Origin: Hamiltosporidium tvaerminnensis
Taxonomy: Eukaryota > Microsporidia > Dubosqiidae
DNA: 64,000 nucleotides
Direction: 5' to 3'
NCBI GenBank assembly: GCA_022605425.2
Contig: JAKIMF020000013.1
Location: forward strand, 682,001-746,000
Both the position numbers and the translations under genes were made by a program. Under the pieces are notes generated by a model. It worked only from the letters and a program-made list of their open reading frames with translations, had not been told where the DNA came from and searched no databases. Each line of letters opens with the position of its first letter. Position 1 is the stretch's first letter. Of this stretch, positions 45,241 through 57,800 are shown in pieces.

Positions 45241-46075
45241 GGGTATTAACATTAGTACTAATACTCTATAGGGTGTTAACATCAGTACTAATAAACAACA
45301 CCCCTTTAATAACAGTACTAATACTTATAGGGTGTTAACCATCTATCTAATACTCTATAGGATAACATAGGTACTAATAAACAACACCCCTTTAACACCA
45401 GTACTAATACTTATAGGGTGTTAACCATCTATCTAATACTCTATAGGATAACATAGGTACTAATAAACAACACCCCTTTAATAACAGTACTGATACTTAT
45501 AGGGTGTTAACCATTTATCTAATACTCTATAGGATAACATAGGTACTAATAAACAACACCCCTTTAACACCAGTACTAATACTTATAGGGTGTTAACCAT
45601 CTATCTAATACTCTATAGGATAACATAGGTACTAATAAACAACACCCCTTTAACACCAGTACTAATACTTATAGGGTGTTAACCATCTATCTAATACTCT
45701 ATGGGATAACATAGGTACTAATAAACAACACCCCTTTAATAACAGTACTAATACTTATAGGGTGTTAACCATTTATCTAATACTCTATAGGATAACATAG
45801 GTACTAATAAACAACACCCCTTTAACACCAGTACTAATACTTATAGGGTGTTAACCATTTATCTAATACTCTATGGGATAACATAGGTACTAATAAACAA
45901 CACCCCTTTAATAACAGTACTAATACTTATAGGGTGTTAACCATTTATCTAATACTCTATAGGATAACATAGGTACTAATAAACAACACCCCTTTAACAC
46001 CAGTACTAATACTTATAGGGTGTTAACCATTTATCTAATACTCTATGGGATAACATAGGTACTAATACTATCTTT
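45241..46075. repeat. 86-bp tandem array, nine copies with alternating variants
   Basis: The unit contains ACAACACCCCTTTAA and ATAGGGTGTTAACCAT. ACAACACCCC starts at 45295, 45381, 45467, 45553, 45639, 45725, 45811, 45897 and 45983, exactly 86 bases apart each time. Copies mostly alternate between TTTAATAACAGTAC and TTTAACACCAGTAC, so the larger period is partly 172 bases. Each unit holds AACACCC and GGGTGTT about 35 bases apart, an inverted pair that could form a hairpin. Confidence 0.95.
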
Positions 46076-46478
46076 TCTTAGTGAATCCTTCTCTCATATC
46101 CTATATATATAACACTACCCCCTACTAGTATTATAACACCCTGCTACTAATGTATTATAACACCCAACTATTAGTATTATTATAACACCCTACTATCCTA
46201 TAACACTATCCATCTTATCCCTACTACTATCCTATATCACTAACACCCTATCCCCTACTACTATCTTTACTACTATTCTATAACACTATACCTCTTATCC
46301 ATACTACTATCCTAAAACATTATCCCTCTTATCCCTCCTATAACACTATCCTATCCCTCTACCCCCCTTACTATTTATACCCCATTATCCCTCTTATCCT
46401 ATAACACTATCCCTCTATAACACTATCCCTCTACCCCCCTTACTATTTATACCCCATTATCCCACTACCCCTATTATT
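46076..46478. repeat. C-rich irregular repeats upstream of the J-domain gene
   Basis: The plus strand reiterates TATAACACCC, ACTATCCCTCTTATCC and CTACCCCCCTTACTATTTAT up to the start codon. The final CCCACTACCCCTATTATT before the ATG at 46479 would serve as the CCC-type start signal. Confidence 0.8.
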
Positions 46479-48149
46479 ATGCTCCTCTATGAAACACTAA
46501 ACATCCCAAAGAAAGCTTCTCAATCACAAATACACTCTTCATACAAAAGACTAGCAAAGAAATACCACCCAGACATATACAAGAAAGACACATCACCATT
46601 CATAAAAATAAATTACGCTTACTCAATACTAAAAAACAAAAAGAAAAGATCCTTATATAACATATACGGTACATCAATACTTAAATATTTAAATAATCCA
46701 AATACCTTTGATTTATTATATTTAATTCTTAAAAAAAGAAATATTATTATTTATGTAAGTAGTATATCTCTAATATTTCTTAATATTTTATTTTTACCTT
46801 TTCTTTTTATTTTTATTTATTTATATAATATAAGATATTTATATATATTTATACCTATAATTATAGGGATAGGTATTCTTTTTATTCCATACATAGAAAT
46901 AACAAGGTATATTATTATAAATGTAGGAGGGGGGAGTGTGGGAGGGAGTGTGGGGGGTGGTAGTGGATATAGTGGTAGTGGATATGGGAGTGGATATACT
47001 AGTAATACTAGTGATAATAAGGATAATAGATATGATAATAATAGATATACTAGATATACTAGTGATACTAGTAATAAGGATAATACTAGTAATATAGATG
47101 ATAATTACTTTACTGATACTTCTTATACCACACATACTAACCCTAACACCACTAACACCACACATAATACCACACATAATACCACACATACTAACACACT
47201 TGCTTATCTTACACCTTTACATCTACTATTCTCTTATTCCTTGTTATTTATTACTTATGTCTTATACCTTGATAATTATATAAGTGGTTGGTTATGTTTT
47301 ATGGTGTTATTAGTAAAGGAGGTATACTTTATAACAACAGGTATAATAAATAGGGAGGGGAGGGATGTGGATAGTGAGGGGAGGGATGTGGATAGTAGAT
47401 ATAGTAGTAGTAGTGGATATAGGGATAGTAGATATAGTAGTAGTAACCATTATACAAGTAACCATTATACAAGTAACCATTATACTAGTAACAACCATAC
47501 AAATAGCAACCATACAAGTAACAACCATACAAATAACAACACAAATAACAATAATAATAACAACACAAATACTAATACAATTCCCATTGTTACTTCCGTT
47601 GCTAGACTGGTGTTATTTGTATGTATTATATATCCTTATACTTATATATGGTTTAAATGTTTAACACCTTTTATTTATATACTATTATTATATATTTTAA
47701 GAAAAATATATTTATTAGTATTAATAGGGTGTTATAGTGTTATGTCTTTATATTTTATAAGTTTAGGGTTTGTTTTGTATGAGAAGTATGTTTGGTATGG
47801 GTTTATACCTGTGGGTGTTATTTATGTGGTTGTTGGTATAGGAGTAAGTATAACTGTAAAGTATATTATGTGTAGTAGGGATGGGTGTAAGGGTGGTGGT
47901 AGGGGGAGGGATAGGGGGAGGGATGGGTGTGAGGATAGTAGTAGTAATAGTAATAGTAATAGGGATGGTGTTAAGGTTTGTATGTTAAGAATAGAATATA
48001 AGGATAATAGAGAGTATAGAGAGTATAAGGATAATAAAGAGTATAAGGATACTAAGGATATAAAGGATAATAGAGATATAAAGGATAATAGGGATATTAA
48101 GGATATAAAGGATATAAATATTAAGGGTACGGAATTAGAAGAGGTATAA
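46479..48149 (+). CDS. Multi-pass membrane protein with N-terminal J domain
   Basis: Residues 1-65 are a J domain with the HPD motif (His30-Pro-Asp) in RLAKKYHPDIYKK and a typical helix IV (KKRSLYNIYG). J domains stimulate the ATPase of Hsp70. After it come about eight hydrophobic segments in three groups (near residues 87-145, 240-285 and 365-465), separated by low-complexity Gly/Ser/Asp/Asn and Thr/Asn/His stretches. The last ~90 residues are a charged tail of (K/R)DNR(D/E)YKD-type repeats. A J domain at the very N-terminus excludes a normal Sec63 layout, and one-TM proteins such as Hlj1 also differ. The most I can say is a J-protein that recruits Hsp70 to a membrane, probably the ER. The gene is divergent from the TBL1-like gene across 2.4 kb of minisatellites. 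Confidence 0.82.
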   Translation: MLLYETLNIPKKASQSQIHSSYKRLAKKYHPDIYKKDTSPFIKINYAYSILKNKKKRSLYNIYGTSILKYLNNPNTFDLLYLILKKRNIIIYVSSISLIFLNILFLPFLFIFIYLYNIRYLYIFIPIIIGIGILFIPYIEITRYIIINVGGGSVGGSVGGGSGYSGSGYGSGYTSNTSDNKDNRYDNNRYTRYTSDTSNKDNTSNIDDNYFTDTSYTTHTNPNTTNTTHNTTHNTTHTNTLAYLTPLHLLFSYSLLFITYVLYLDNYISGWLCFMVLLVKEVYFITTGIINREGRDVDSEGRDVDSRYSSSSGYRDSRYSSSNHYTSNHYTSNHYTSNNHTNSNHTSNNHTNNNTNNNNNNNTNTNTIPIVTSVARLVLFVCIIYPYTYIWFKCLTPFIYILLLYILRKIYLLVLIGCYSVMSLYFISLGFVLYEKYVWYGFIPVGVIYVVVGIGVSITVKYIMCSRDGCKGGGRGRDRGRDGCEDSSSNSNSNRDGVKVCMLRIEYKDNREYREYKDNKEYKDTKDIKDNRDIKDNRDIKDIKDINIKGTELEEV

Positions 48150-48436
48150 CAGTAGTAGTAACAGTAGTAGTAACAGTAGTAGTAATAGTAGTAGTAACAG
48201 TAGTAGTAATATATCCCTTAACACCCTGTTATATCCTATAATAATAGGGTGTTAATAAATAGTAAATATATAATGTGTGTTATTATAGTTATAGGTATTT
48301 GGTATTGTTATTTATATTGTTATTTGTAGTGTTATTTGTTATTATATTTATTGTTATTTAGTATTATATATTTATAGCATATAGTTATAGGGTTTTATAG
48401 TATAATATTATAGTACATTTGTTATGATTTTATTAA
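48150..48436. repeat. AGTAGTAGTAAC triplet tract and AT-rich spacer
   Basis: A 60-base (AGTAGTAAC)-type tract follows the J-protein stop codon. Further on a TTATTTGTATTG-type tract leads to copy D. TAACACCC and GGGTGTTA each occur once more near 48,220-48,255. Confidence 0.7.
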
Positions 48437-49168
48437 TTCTTTATTTAAAAGTATCACATCTTTTTTAATACAGAAGGATTTTATATTTGTTTTTATGACA
48501 TTAACGCAGTTCTAGGTTTAACATAAATAACTATTGTTTAACAGTTCATCGGTACTTCTGTGATACCTATGTTACTTATATTTTCATCTAACAGGTGTGT
48601 AAAACCTAATTTATGACAATTTACCTCTTTAGACTTTGTTGGTTTCTGATACATTGAGTGTAATCCTGGGTCAAATGCTACCTTGGGACTCGTCCCAAGA
48701 CTATGCAGCATTTCCACTTACTATACACTTTCTGAACCCAATAAACTTCTAGCTAAGATATATTATAGAGAATTACATGGGGTTCACCTAGACAGTGCAA
48801 TGTCATACTAATATATATAACTTTTCATCTAGTTCTCCTGTCTTTAAATTTTTTTGTTTTATATCTCCCAGGCGCTAAGTCTTCTAATTAGAGTGAGCAA
48901 GGCTAGGTTTCTATGCTTTTACATGTCAATTACCTAAATTTTCTGCTGCGGTATGCAATCTAGGTTACATAAAAAACTACAAATAAATTTGTAGAAAAGC
49001 TTTCTCTGTGTCATAGAACCCTTACATCTCCTCATAACAACTCTCATGGAACAACCGAAGATGTAGTATGGTTGTATTCCCACCAAAAATTCAAAAAGAA
49101 TTTAGAACATTAGTTTCACACTCATTACCAAGCAGAAAGTTTTTTTATGTGATTATCCTTTCTTCAAT
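48437..49168 (-). mobile_element. Dispersed ~730-bp element, copy D
   Basis: This is the reverse-complement copy. It shares the same subfamily blocks as copy C (for example the CCCAGGATTACACTCAATGT region) and is inverted relative to it. No target-site duplication is obvious. Several small deletions and T-rich substitutions mark it as somewhat decayed. It closes gene compartment II on the right. Confidence 0.88.
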
Positions 49169-50264
49169 TTTCTAATGAAAATAATTACTTATCTGTAATA
49201 CCGGAAGTAGAGATAAATTATTTTTTTAGATTTCTATAAATGCTATCTAATTGTGGGGTTATAAAGAGAGTCATATGGAATTATAATTAAGAATTTAAGT
49301 ATTTTATTCTTTGTTTAGATTTCTATAAAGATTTTAATATTTTGATTAAAAATATTATTAAATATTTAAGAATTATTAGTATTTTTGTACAAAATATGAT
49401 AAATTATTTGTTATTTAAGACTTTCTATACCAATCAATATAGCTAATAGGTAAAAAATTTTATTGAGGTTTGATTTATTTAAATTATTTTTATATTATAG
49501 CCATTGTATGAAAGGTGTGTGTGTAAAGATATTGAAAGTATAAATTTTTGTAACAAAAGTTGTAATAAATGTATAAAGTATTTAATATATAAGAGAAGTA
49601 TTGCTTACTTTTAGATGAAGAGATTTAAGTAGAGATTTATTCTTGAAAAAGTATAATTTTATAGATAAGAAGTAATTATTAAATCTAATTATTTAAAAGA
49701 TATAAAAAGTTGGATTTAATAAAAAAAATCATTTATATTTTAGCTAAGATTATTTATTTATAAATAATATGAGTTTCTTACGGAATAATAATTAATCCTT
49801 TAGTTTGTATTATTATAGTTATTTAATATAAATTAGATATTTCTAAATAATTTGAGTTTCTTACGGATTAATAATTAATCCTTTAGTTTGTATTATTATA
49901 GTTATTTAATATAAATTAGGTAATTGTGTTTATAAAAACGTATTTTGATTAATCTTTAAATAATTCTTCTGTAATCTAATCAATATAAATATTTTATATA
50001 AAAGATATTTCTATATTTAGAAATAAATTTAAATACCAAAACGTTATAAGAATTTTTAAGATAATTCTTTTAAAGATGTGGAATATTAAAGAAAGAAAAG
50101 AAACTTACTTTTCATTTCCTCTTCTACATCTCTATGTCGAGGATATAAAGAAAAAAAGATAATAAATGAAAATACATCTTTGAATATATAAAAATTATAT
50201 AAAATAATAGAAAAATAATTTATGGAAATCAAAAAGTTTTTTTTGCTATACAAATACATTTTAT
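49169..50264. other. AT-rich spacer with one 83-bp duplication
   Basis: Two near-identical copies of an 83-base unit beginning GAGTTTCTTACGGA start at 49771 and 49854. I see no gene here. Confidence 0.6.
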
Positions 50265-51840
50265 TTACAATTTTAAATGTTTAAGAACAAATTCTGCTAC
50301 CTCTTCATCACAAATAGGCATAACTGGTTCACCAGGTGCTTTGGGTTGTAAACTAACACCATGATATCTTCTATTACGCGTTTTTATAAAACATAACGAA
50401 GGTATTCCATTCAACCAAATATCTGCATCGTTAGTAAAATGAAAAGGTTTGATGTTCTGTAAATCTATATTTGACGATAATTTAGTTTCATTATATTGAT
50501 TGTCAGATGTTTCGATAGATTCATTTTTGTCGAGGGATTCTGATGATGTGTTGTTATTTTGTGTTTTTCCAAATGAAATCGAATTATCTTTTATATTTTT
50601 AATTTCAATTTCGTTTAAAAAAGTGTCGGGAATTTCATTATCGTTTATATCTATTCCAAAGGTTTCGAAACTCTCAATTTGATTTTCGAGTGAATTCTGG
50701 ATTTCCGTGCTGTTAGATGAGACCGAATTATCGATTGCTACAAAATTATCATCTTTAATACCTTCATTCTTTTTACTGAGACAAAATTTGCTTATACTTT
50801 CATGATTTCTTTCAAGAGAGCTTAGTATGGATTCAGTTGCTTCAATATTATATTCTGAATTTATTTTATGAACATTCGATATCGTATCAGGTATATTGCT
50901 TCTCTTTTTCCTTATAGTCTTTATCTGTATTTGAATCACAATTCTCGGTATCAGCTTCTTTTATAATCAGATTCACTTTTTTTATTTAGGCTTTTATTTT
51001 CCATATGTATAAAACAACATCCTTTTACCATAAGGACATGTACCTTCTTCCCAAAATGTTCTACATGTTTCAGTTTTATATCTCGGATGTCTTTGTATAG
51101 AACGAAGTTCGGATTTAGAATGTGCAAATTGACATCTTTCACTATATTTACAAAACCCCGTCTCCTCAAAACTTCTACACATTTCAGTTTTATAAAGATT
51201 AATTCTTTTTTTAATAAAGTACGAATCACTAATACCTTCTATATTCGTACAATTAATTTCATATTTCGATTTTAGAATGTTTAGTAAGTCTTTCTCATAT
51301 ATATTTGTAAAAGAATTATTTTCTAAATCTTGTGTATTTATAATTTCTTCAAATTTATTATTTTTTATAAAATTTCTTATCAAAACTTTGTCTTCTTTTG
51401 ATTTATTATATTCCATTGTAAAATTATTGATTATTCTATAAATATCACTCTCACTTTTATTATCACATTTATTGTTTACATCAGAAAGATTGTGAATTGC
51501 GATTGCTTTCATATAAATTATTTGTATTCGCATCTTTTATAAACTTTTTTACTTCAAAATTGTTTTTTACCTCAAATAGTGTGTTTGGTAATCCACCTAC
51601 CTTACTCTGTTCATTCAAAACTTTACTATTTATTATATTTTTACCATCTATCATATCTTTGTTCATAATATAATTACTTCTAATATTTATTCTTTCTTTA
51701 TTTGGTAATTCTTTAATAACCAATTCTTTATTTATATTGATAGAATCTTTAGAATTATAAGTTTCATTACTATTTGAATATCTTTCTTGTAATTCTATAT
51801 TTGATAATACTTTATTTATATCACTGTTGTGACCTGCCAT
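50265..51840 (-). pseudogene. TIS11/Cth1-type tandem CCCH zinc-finger gene with frameshifts
   Basis: TIS11-family proteins bind AU-rich elements and promote mRNA decay. The first finger ([20 protein letters not shown], then C-x3-H) is complete with C-x8-C-x5-C-x3-H spacing. The family lead-in RYKTETC starts the second finger, which loses its frame after CPYGKR, near 51,020; the third Cys and the His follow in another frame. A further shift lies between 51,481 and 51,533, and at least one more between about 50,885 and 50,960. The last part (225 codons) has no ATG of its own, so it is the end of the same gene and not a second one. I take the ATG at 51840 as start. Few or no in-frame stops have accumulated, so the damage is recent or due to indel errors in the assembly. 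Confidence 0.75.
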
Positions 51841-54800
51841 GTATTTTATATTTGAAGTAAACAAATAATTTTATATTTTATGAAAATGATTAATATGTAA
51901 ATTTAATGTAAATTACACTGATTGATATAATAAAAATATAATTTAGATAAACAAATAGAAATTAATTAAACCAAATGATATAAAATTAGAAAGATTAGAT
52001 AAACATATATATAGATACTTTACTATTACTTTGATATAAATGGTATGCTTTTTAAATATATTGATTAAAAATTAATTTATCAGAAGAGGTATAAAGATTT
52101 TTATGATTTTTCTAATATAATTTAATAGAAAGAGAAGCCTATTCGGGAAATTAAAATGCACATGGAATTAGATATTAAATTTAAATATTTAAATATTAAA
52201 TTGTATTTTTAATGATTAGAATATTATTTTCTTAAAAGTCTAAATAAAAATATTCTTTAAATAGAAATTTAATAGAATATTCTTATGAAGTAATTACCTT
52301 GTGAAAGAATATTTATGATTATTTAATTTTAAATTGTTTTTCTAAGAAGAAAAACATAGTGAATTTCTATAAAACGCAATACTTTTTTTATTTAATATTT
52401 CTATAAAAGAAAATCGAATGAATTTTTTGATTAGAAAAAATTTGAAAAAAATTTATATTAAATTAAACCAAATAACTCCTAAAAAGGAGGGAAAATTTTC
52501 TTTGTTTATTTTTAAATTAATTTGTGATAAATTAGTATTTTTAAAAATAAAATTTGAAAGTGAATTTTGTGGAATTCAAAATTAAAAAAATCTTCTAAAA
52601 TATTTCGAACCAGAAATAATTAAGAAGATTTATTATAATGATTAGATAAATTGTAAGTACCTTATAGGCAATAAAATCGTAAACAGGTGTACATATTTAT
52701 GATATCAATAATTCTTTCTTGGCTTAATGTCCGTGGATATATTTATTTGGTATTACCTAAATTCTCTGATTTAAAACAACGGATGTTAACTTTAATGAGA
52801 ATATAATTTCCTTGTCAATATGTTATAAAGGTTAGTGTGGTCTTTAAAATATTATTAAATTTTGGGTATTATATGTAGTTTAGGCTTGATTTATTCTAAA
52901 ATAGCAAATAAATATTCTGTCTTATATCGTCTTGTCCTATGTTGAGAATTATGTTTCGAATGTTTTAAAAAGTACTCGATGATGTTATGTATGGCTTTTG
53001 GGCGATTTGGGTAGCATTTATTGATTCTTTTGTCTGATTTAGATCATTTACTATATATTGATCCCTTTTCGACTTAATATGAATTCACATTTATTTAAAA
53101 GCTGAAAAATTATTTGGCTATATATTCTGCAGGTTTAATTTTTTATGTTAATTTATGTGTGAGAATATTACAAATAACCCGATTCATATATCGATGAAAG
53201 TATAAATCATAATTACACATAAAAGTATTCACCGTTCTTATGTATGAAAATATTTGTATATAAATATTTGAACTCTAAAACCGAGTTTAAGTGAATTATA
53301 TGATATAAATGGTATAAAATATTTATATTTCTATTAGACTTCCGAGGTTTTGACTGTAACTAAATTTTTACGATTCAATAATTTGTATTTTTGGGTTGAT
53401 TAATATGTTCATCGCAAATCTTTATCTTTCGTTATTTCATATGAATTTTCCAAAAGAAATATTTTAATTATGTTTAGAAAGCCAAATATTTACAATTATA
53501 GAAATTTATAGATATTTAAAGTTTATTTCACTAGAGTCTTGTCTATTCGTGTTTTAATATGGATTTGTTTCAAACTATTCATATCTAATATACTTTCTGA
53601 AATGTTAACAATCTAAATATTCGATTTTTAATGTAATGATACAATTATGTATCATTTAAATAATTTTTTTCCCTTTTATTTAACATTTCTTTAGAATCAT
53701 TTAAATTCAGATTTTCAGTTGCTTGTATGCTTATAGACCAAGAAAAACCACTAAAAATCGCAAGGTTGGTTCTGTTATCGTTCTTTTAATATTATAATAT
53801 CGATTTTGATATAAAAATTATAATTTTTTTGCGGGAATTAGCATGTGTAACCTACAATGTTGCATCAGATTATTTATGCACCATATACTGTTCCCTGATA
53901 TATCTATATAAAAATGTCTATTCCTAGTTACAATGGTTATTACAAAACAGTATTTTGTGTCTTTCAGGTCTTGCTAATATTTTTTCTGTCGTATATTTGC
54001 TTCCGATTTAATGAATTATAACAAATGATAGCTTTATGTTTAGATAAAAGTTATCCTTAAATATGAAAGATCAAGCCTTTTGGTAACTATAAACTAGGCT
54101 TGAAAATTTCAAATAGATAACTTTGAAAATAATGTATCTGCTATATCAAAAATCGATCTGTCGAGTATATAAACGAAATAATTCTTTCTGAACAATAATA
54201 TCAGCTTCCTGTTCGAAACCCGTCTTCTTTATCATATATTTTTCTATATAACTTTAATAAAATTTAGCTCTTGTTTCTAATTTCTTTTATTTAATTTTAC
54301 GGATCTTTAACAATGGTAGTTAAGCGGTGTCTATTTCAAACAGATTTAGAAATTTCTATAAGCATCAAGTAACTTAGTACAATGAAAATTTTATATTTTG
54401 GAAATTAAACATTTTTACTTTGAATATCATTTTTTAATCTTTGAATTATACTGAACACGAATACAAAATTCTTACTATAAAATTATACATATTTATATAA
54501 CGCGAGTTGTAGAAATAAATATCCGTCTGAATCCTATCCATAAATTAGGAGATAGGGTTATCTTGTCCGTATATAACCATTTTTTTAATTTTAAATCATA
54601 AAAATTGTTCGTTATTAGTTTGATCGAAATAAGTTTTTTTAAGTCATAAGTATTCATATTAAACGTATGATTGAATTAGAAATCACTGAGCCATTATTCA
54701 TTCAGATTTTAAAAAATTATCAATCGTTCATGGTACCTATTTATGCAGTCTAGATTTTTTGTAATGTCATTCCCATTTATCTTGCCTGATAGTTTTTAAT

Positions 54801-57800
54801 GATATATGTATGTTTTCTGTAAAATTTTTACCATATTTAGCGACATTGATCAAAAACATTTGCTAGACTTTCTATTTTAATAATCGTAAACCTCTTCAAA
54901 TATATTAAATCGACTAATCTGATTCTCTTATAATTAATGTTTGAATAATCACAAATATCCTATGCAATTATCTCTTGCTATGAATATTATACTGTCAAAC
55001 TGTCCAACATTGCTTCCTTTACAAAGTTTAATGTTAAAAAGAGACATATTTAATTAGACGGAACAGAATAACGGCCATATAAAAAGAATTTATCCGCTCT
55101 AAAATGACAATTACGATGATTATAGTATTTTTTTAGAAATTTAAAAATATTTTGGAAGCAACTCATGCACTTTTATTAATAGTACTTATTTTAAAAAATC
55201 ATTCGATAGTTTATGTTTCCTCGATTTTAGCTAATCTAAGAACATATGCAATGAGGATTTTTCTTGGATTTTATTATCTCTTGTAGAATAGTTTTACTAG
55301 ATATTTGTCGGCTAATGTAAAGGATGGAGCAAAATAAATAATGCCCCGGTAATTTGAAAGGTGCTCTAGAGAACAGATCAAATTAAAATAATATATATTT
55401 AGAATATATTATAGCATTTTTTATAATGCTTGAAATCAAATGAACAATTTGAGAATTTTCTTACTGATATTTCTTTACATAAGAAACAAGAAGATAATTA
55501 TTAATGCAAATAAATCGGAAAAAACCAGTATACGTAACAAAAAACAATAAATTTACACACAAAAATGTCAAATTCAAGAGTTTATATTTATATGAGCACT
55601 TCATTTTTGGTAGTATTTGAATCACATGGCTTTATTTATTTTCTGCACTATTATTATTTTGATTTAGATCTAGTTACATCATTATAGACCAAAATCTAGG
55701 ATGGCATTCTTTTGATTATCTTAGTCGAATCTCGAACCGAGAAATTTCTTCAAGAAAAAATTTCTTTTCTATTAGCTATTGTAAAATTTTCCTAATAAAA
55801 AGTTGTTTAATTTTCCATGTTTTGTACCTAATTTAAAAAAACGGGCATCTGCTATTTTAAAAACCAATGCCATAATATTTCTTCGGTTGATAGGACCTTC
55901 TTTCGACATGTGAAACTCGTATTCTTACTAGTTTATCTTTCCTTGGGTAGATATTATGATTAGAGATTCAAATATTTGTTTAGCTTGTTCGTTTAGACTT
56001 CTCGAAAAACCATCCCAAATCCCAAGATGTCTTATTTTTTTTATTTTTCAATTTTGATTCTTTGATAAATTCAATTTACCGTCATTCGGACGTTTTCTGC
56101 AACCAAAAATTAAAATACAGTTAGCTTTAAGAAATTTAATTATTTTTCCTTTTTAGCATAATAAGATCTTAGTTTAGAAATTAAAGTTAAAAAATAAACA
56201 CATACATGAATGGAAGAGCTTACCTCTTTTCTATGTGACTTGTTTTTTTCTTGACTGATTTATTTTTTACGACACATTATTTTACAGACTGTAAATTGCT
56301 TTGATCTTTTATTATTAAGTTTAAGTTAGCCTACAACTTATATTTAAGCAGAGCTTGTGTAGGCAGAACACCTTTCAACCAACTTTTAACTCTTTCCGAA
56401 AAATGGCTTCCTAGTACTATATTTTATAGCACGATGATGAGCTCTTATTTTAATAATCTAAGCAAAAACGAAGTCGTCATATCGTTTTTTTACTGTTTTT
56501 TCTTTCAGACATAGATAAAGCTAATTAGTCATATTTTGATTCGAACTTCTAAGATGCTTTTACTTTAAAGCGTCTTGACTTTTTGTGTACCATTTCAACT
56601 CACGCTGCACAATATATAGTTTATTAATAGCATGTTTAACAAATTCAATGCCATCATCATTCTACAAAATATTAGGCGCAAAAAAGGTGAAATATTTAAA
56701 GATAAAATAGCCAACTTTTCTAAAATTTTGCTTTTAAAAGTTCATGGTTACAAAAAAATGTTTAATGATTTTAGCAAGTATGGATTGGCCCCGATCATTA
56801 GATTAGAAATAATTTCGATTAGATATATTTGAGATATTTACTTTATTTCAATGCTCATAATCGGCATTTTAAATAATTATTTTTTTATACACTCTTTTCT
56901 CGCACGACATACATAAATTTAGATATTTTACCTCAATTTTCTTCTGATATTTTCATAATTTAAATTTGCCTCTTCACACTACGATATCTACCTTCGAGGC
57001 TAATATAACATGTATATAATTCAAAATTTGATATTTTCTAGCCGGAACATGTAAAATACATTCTTTTCTTTACTTTACTCAGCATTAGGTATCAAATTTT
57101 CTAGTTCTTCAATAATAATCATGGAAAGCCCGCTTAAATGTATAATATTGAGGTTTTTCTTCCCTTTCATGGTTTTAGATATTTCAACCATTTGTAGAAA
57201 TACGATTATTTCGATTTTGTGAGGATATATGTGTTCTGAATTTTTGATAATTCAAAAACTATATTCATATCAGCTATAGCAGTTTAGAAAAACCCTAAAA
57301 TTTTCTTCTTTAAGACATAACTAACAATTTAAATAAAATTTTATGGAAAAGATTGTGAAATCTTTCAAGTGTATAATTGTCAAGTGTCAATTCGAGAAGG
57401 TTTTCGATTATCGAGCAAAAACTATACAAGATACAAGAGAAAAGTTGCTATAATTCATTTAAGAAACAAATAATAGTAAAAGTGTTTATTTAGACGGGTA
57501 GCATAGGAAACCATCCTAAATCTTTGAAAATTATTATATTTCTAAATTATATCGCTAATAATTTATTATGAGCATTATGAAAATTTCTCGGAATATTCAG
57601 ATTGACCGTAAAAATATAATTAAAACAATCAAGTCAAGCAAAAAATTAAATTTTGGTTCAATTTTAACATATTGAACCAACTAAGTATTCTCATGAATAG
57701 TAATTTATTATGATTATACATGGTCAGTAGTTAAGCGTATAGTTTTTAGAATGAATTAATAATCAGGTAAATAAAAGATACCAAAAGAAAAATTTAAGTG

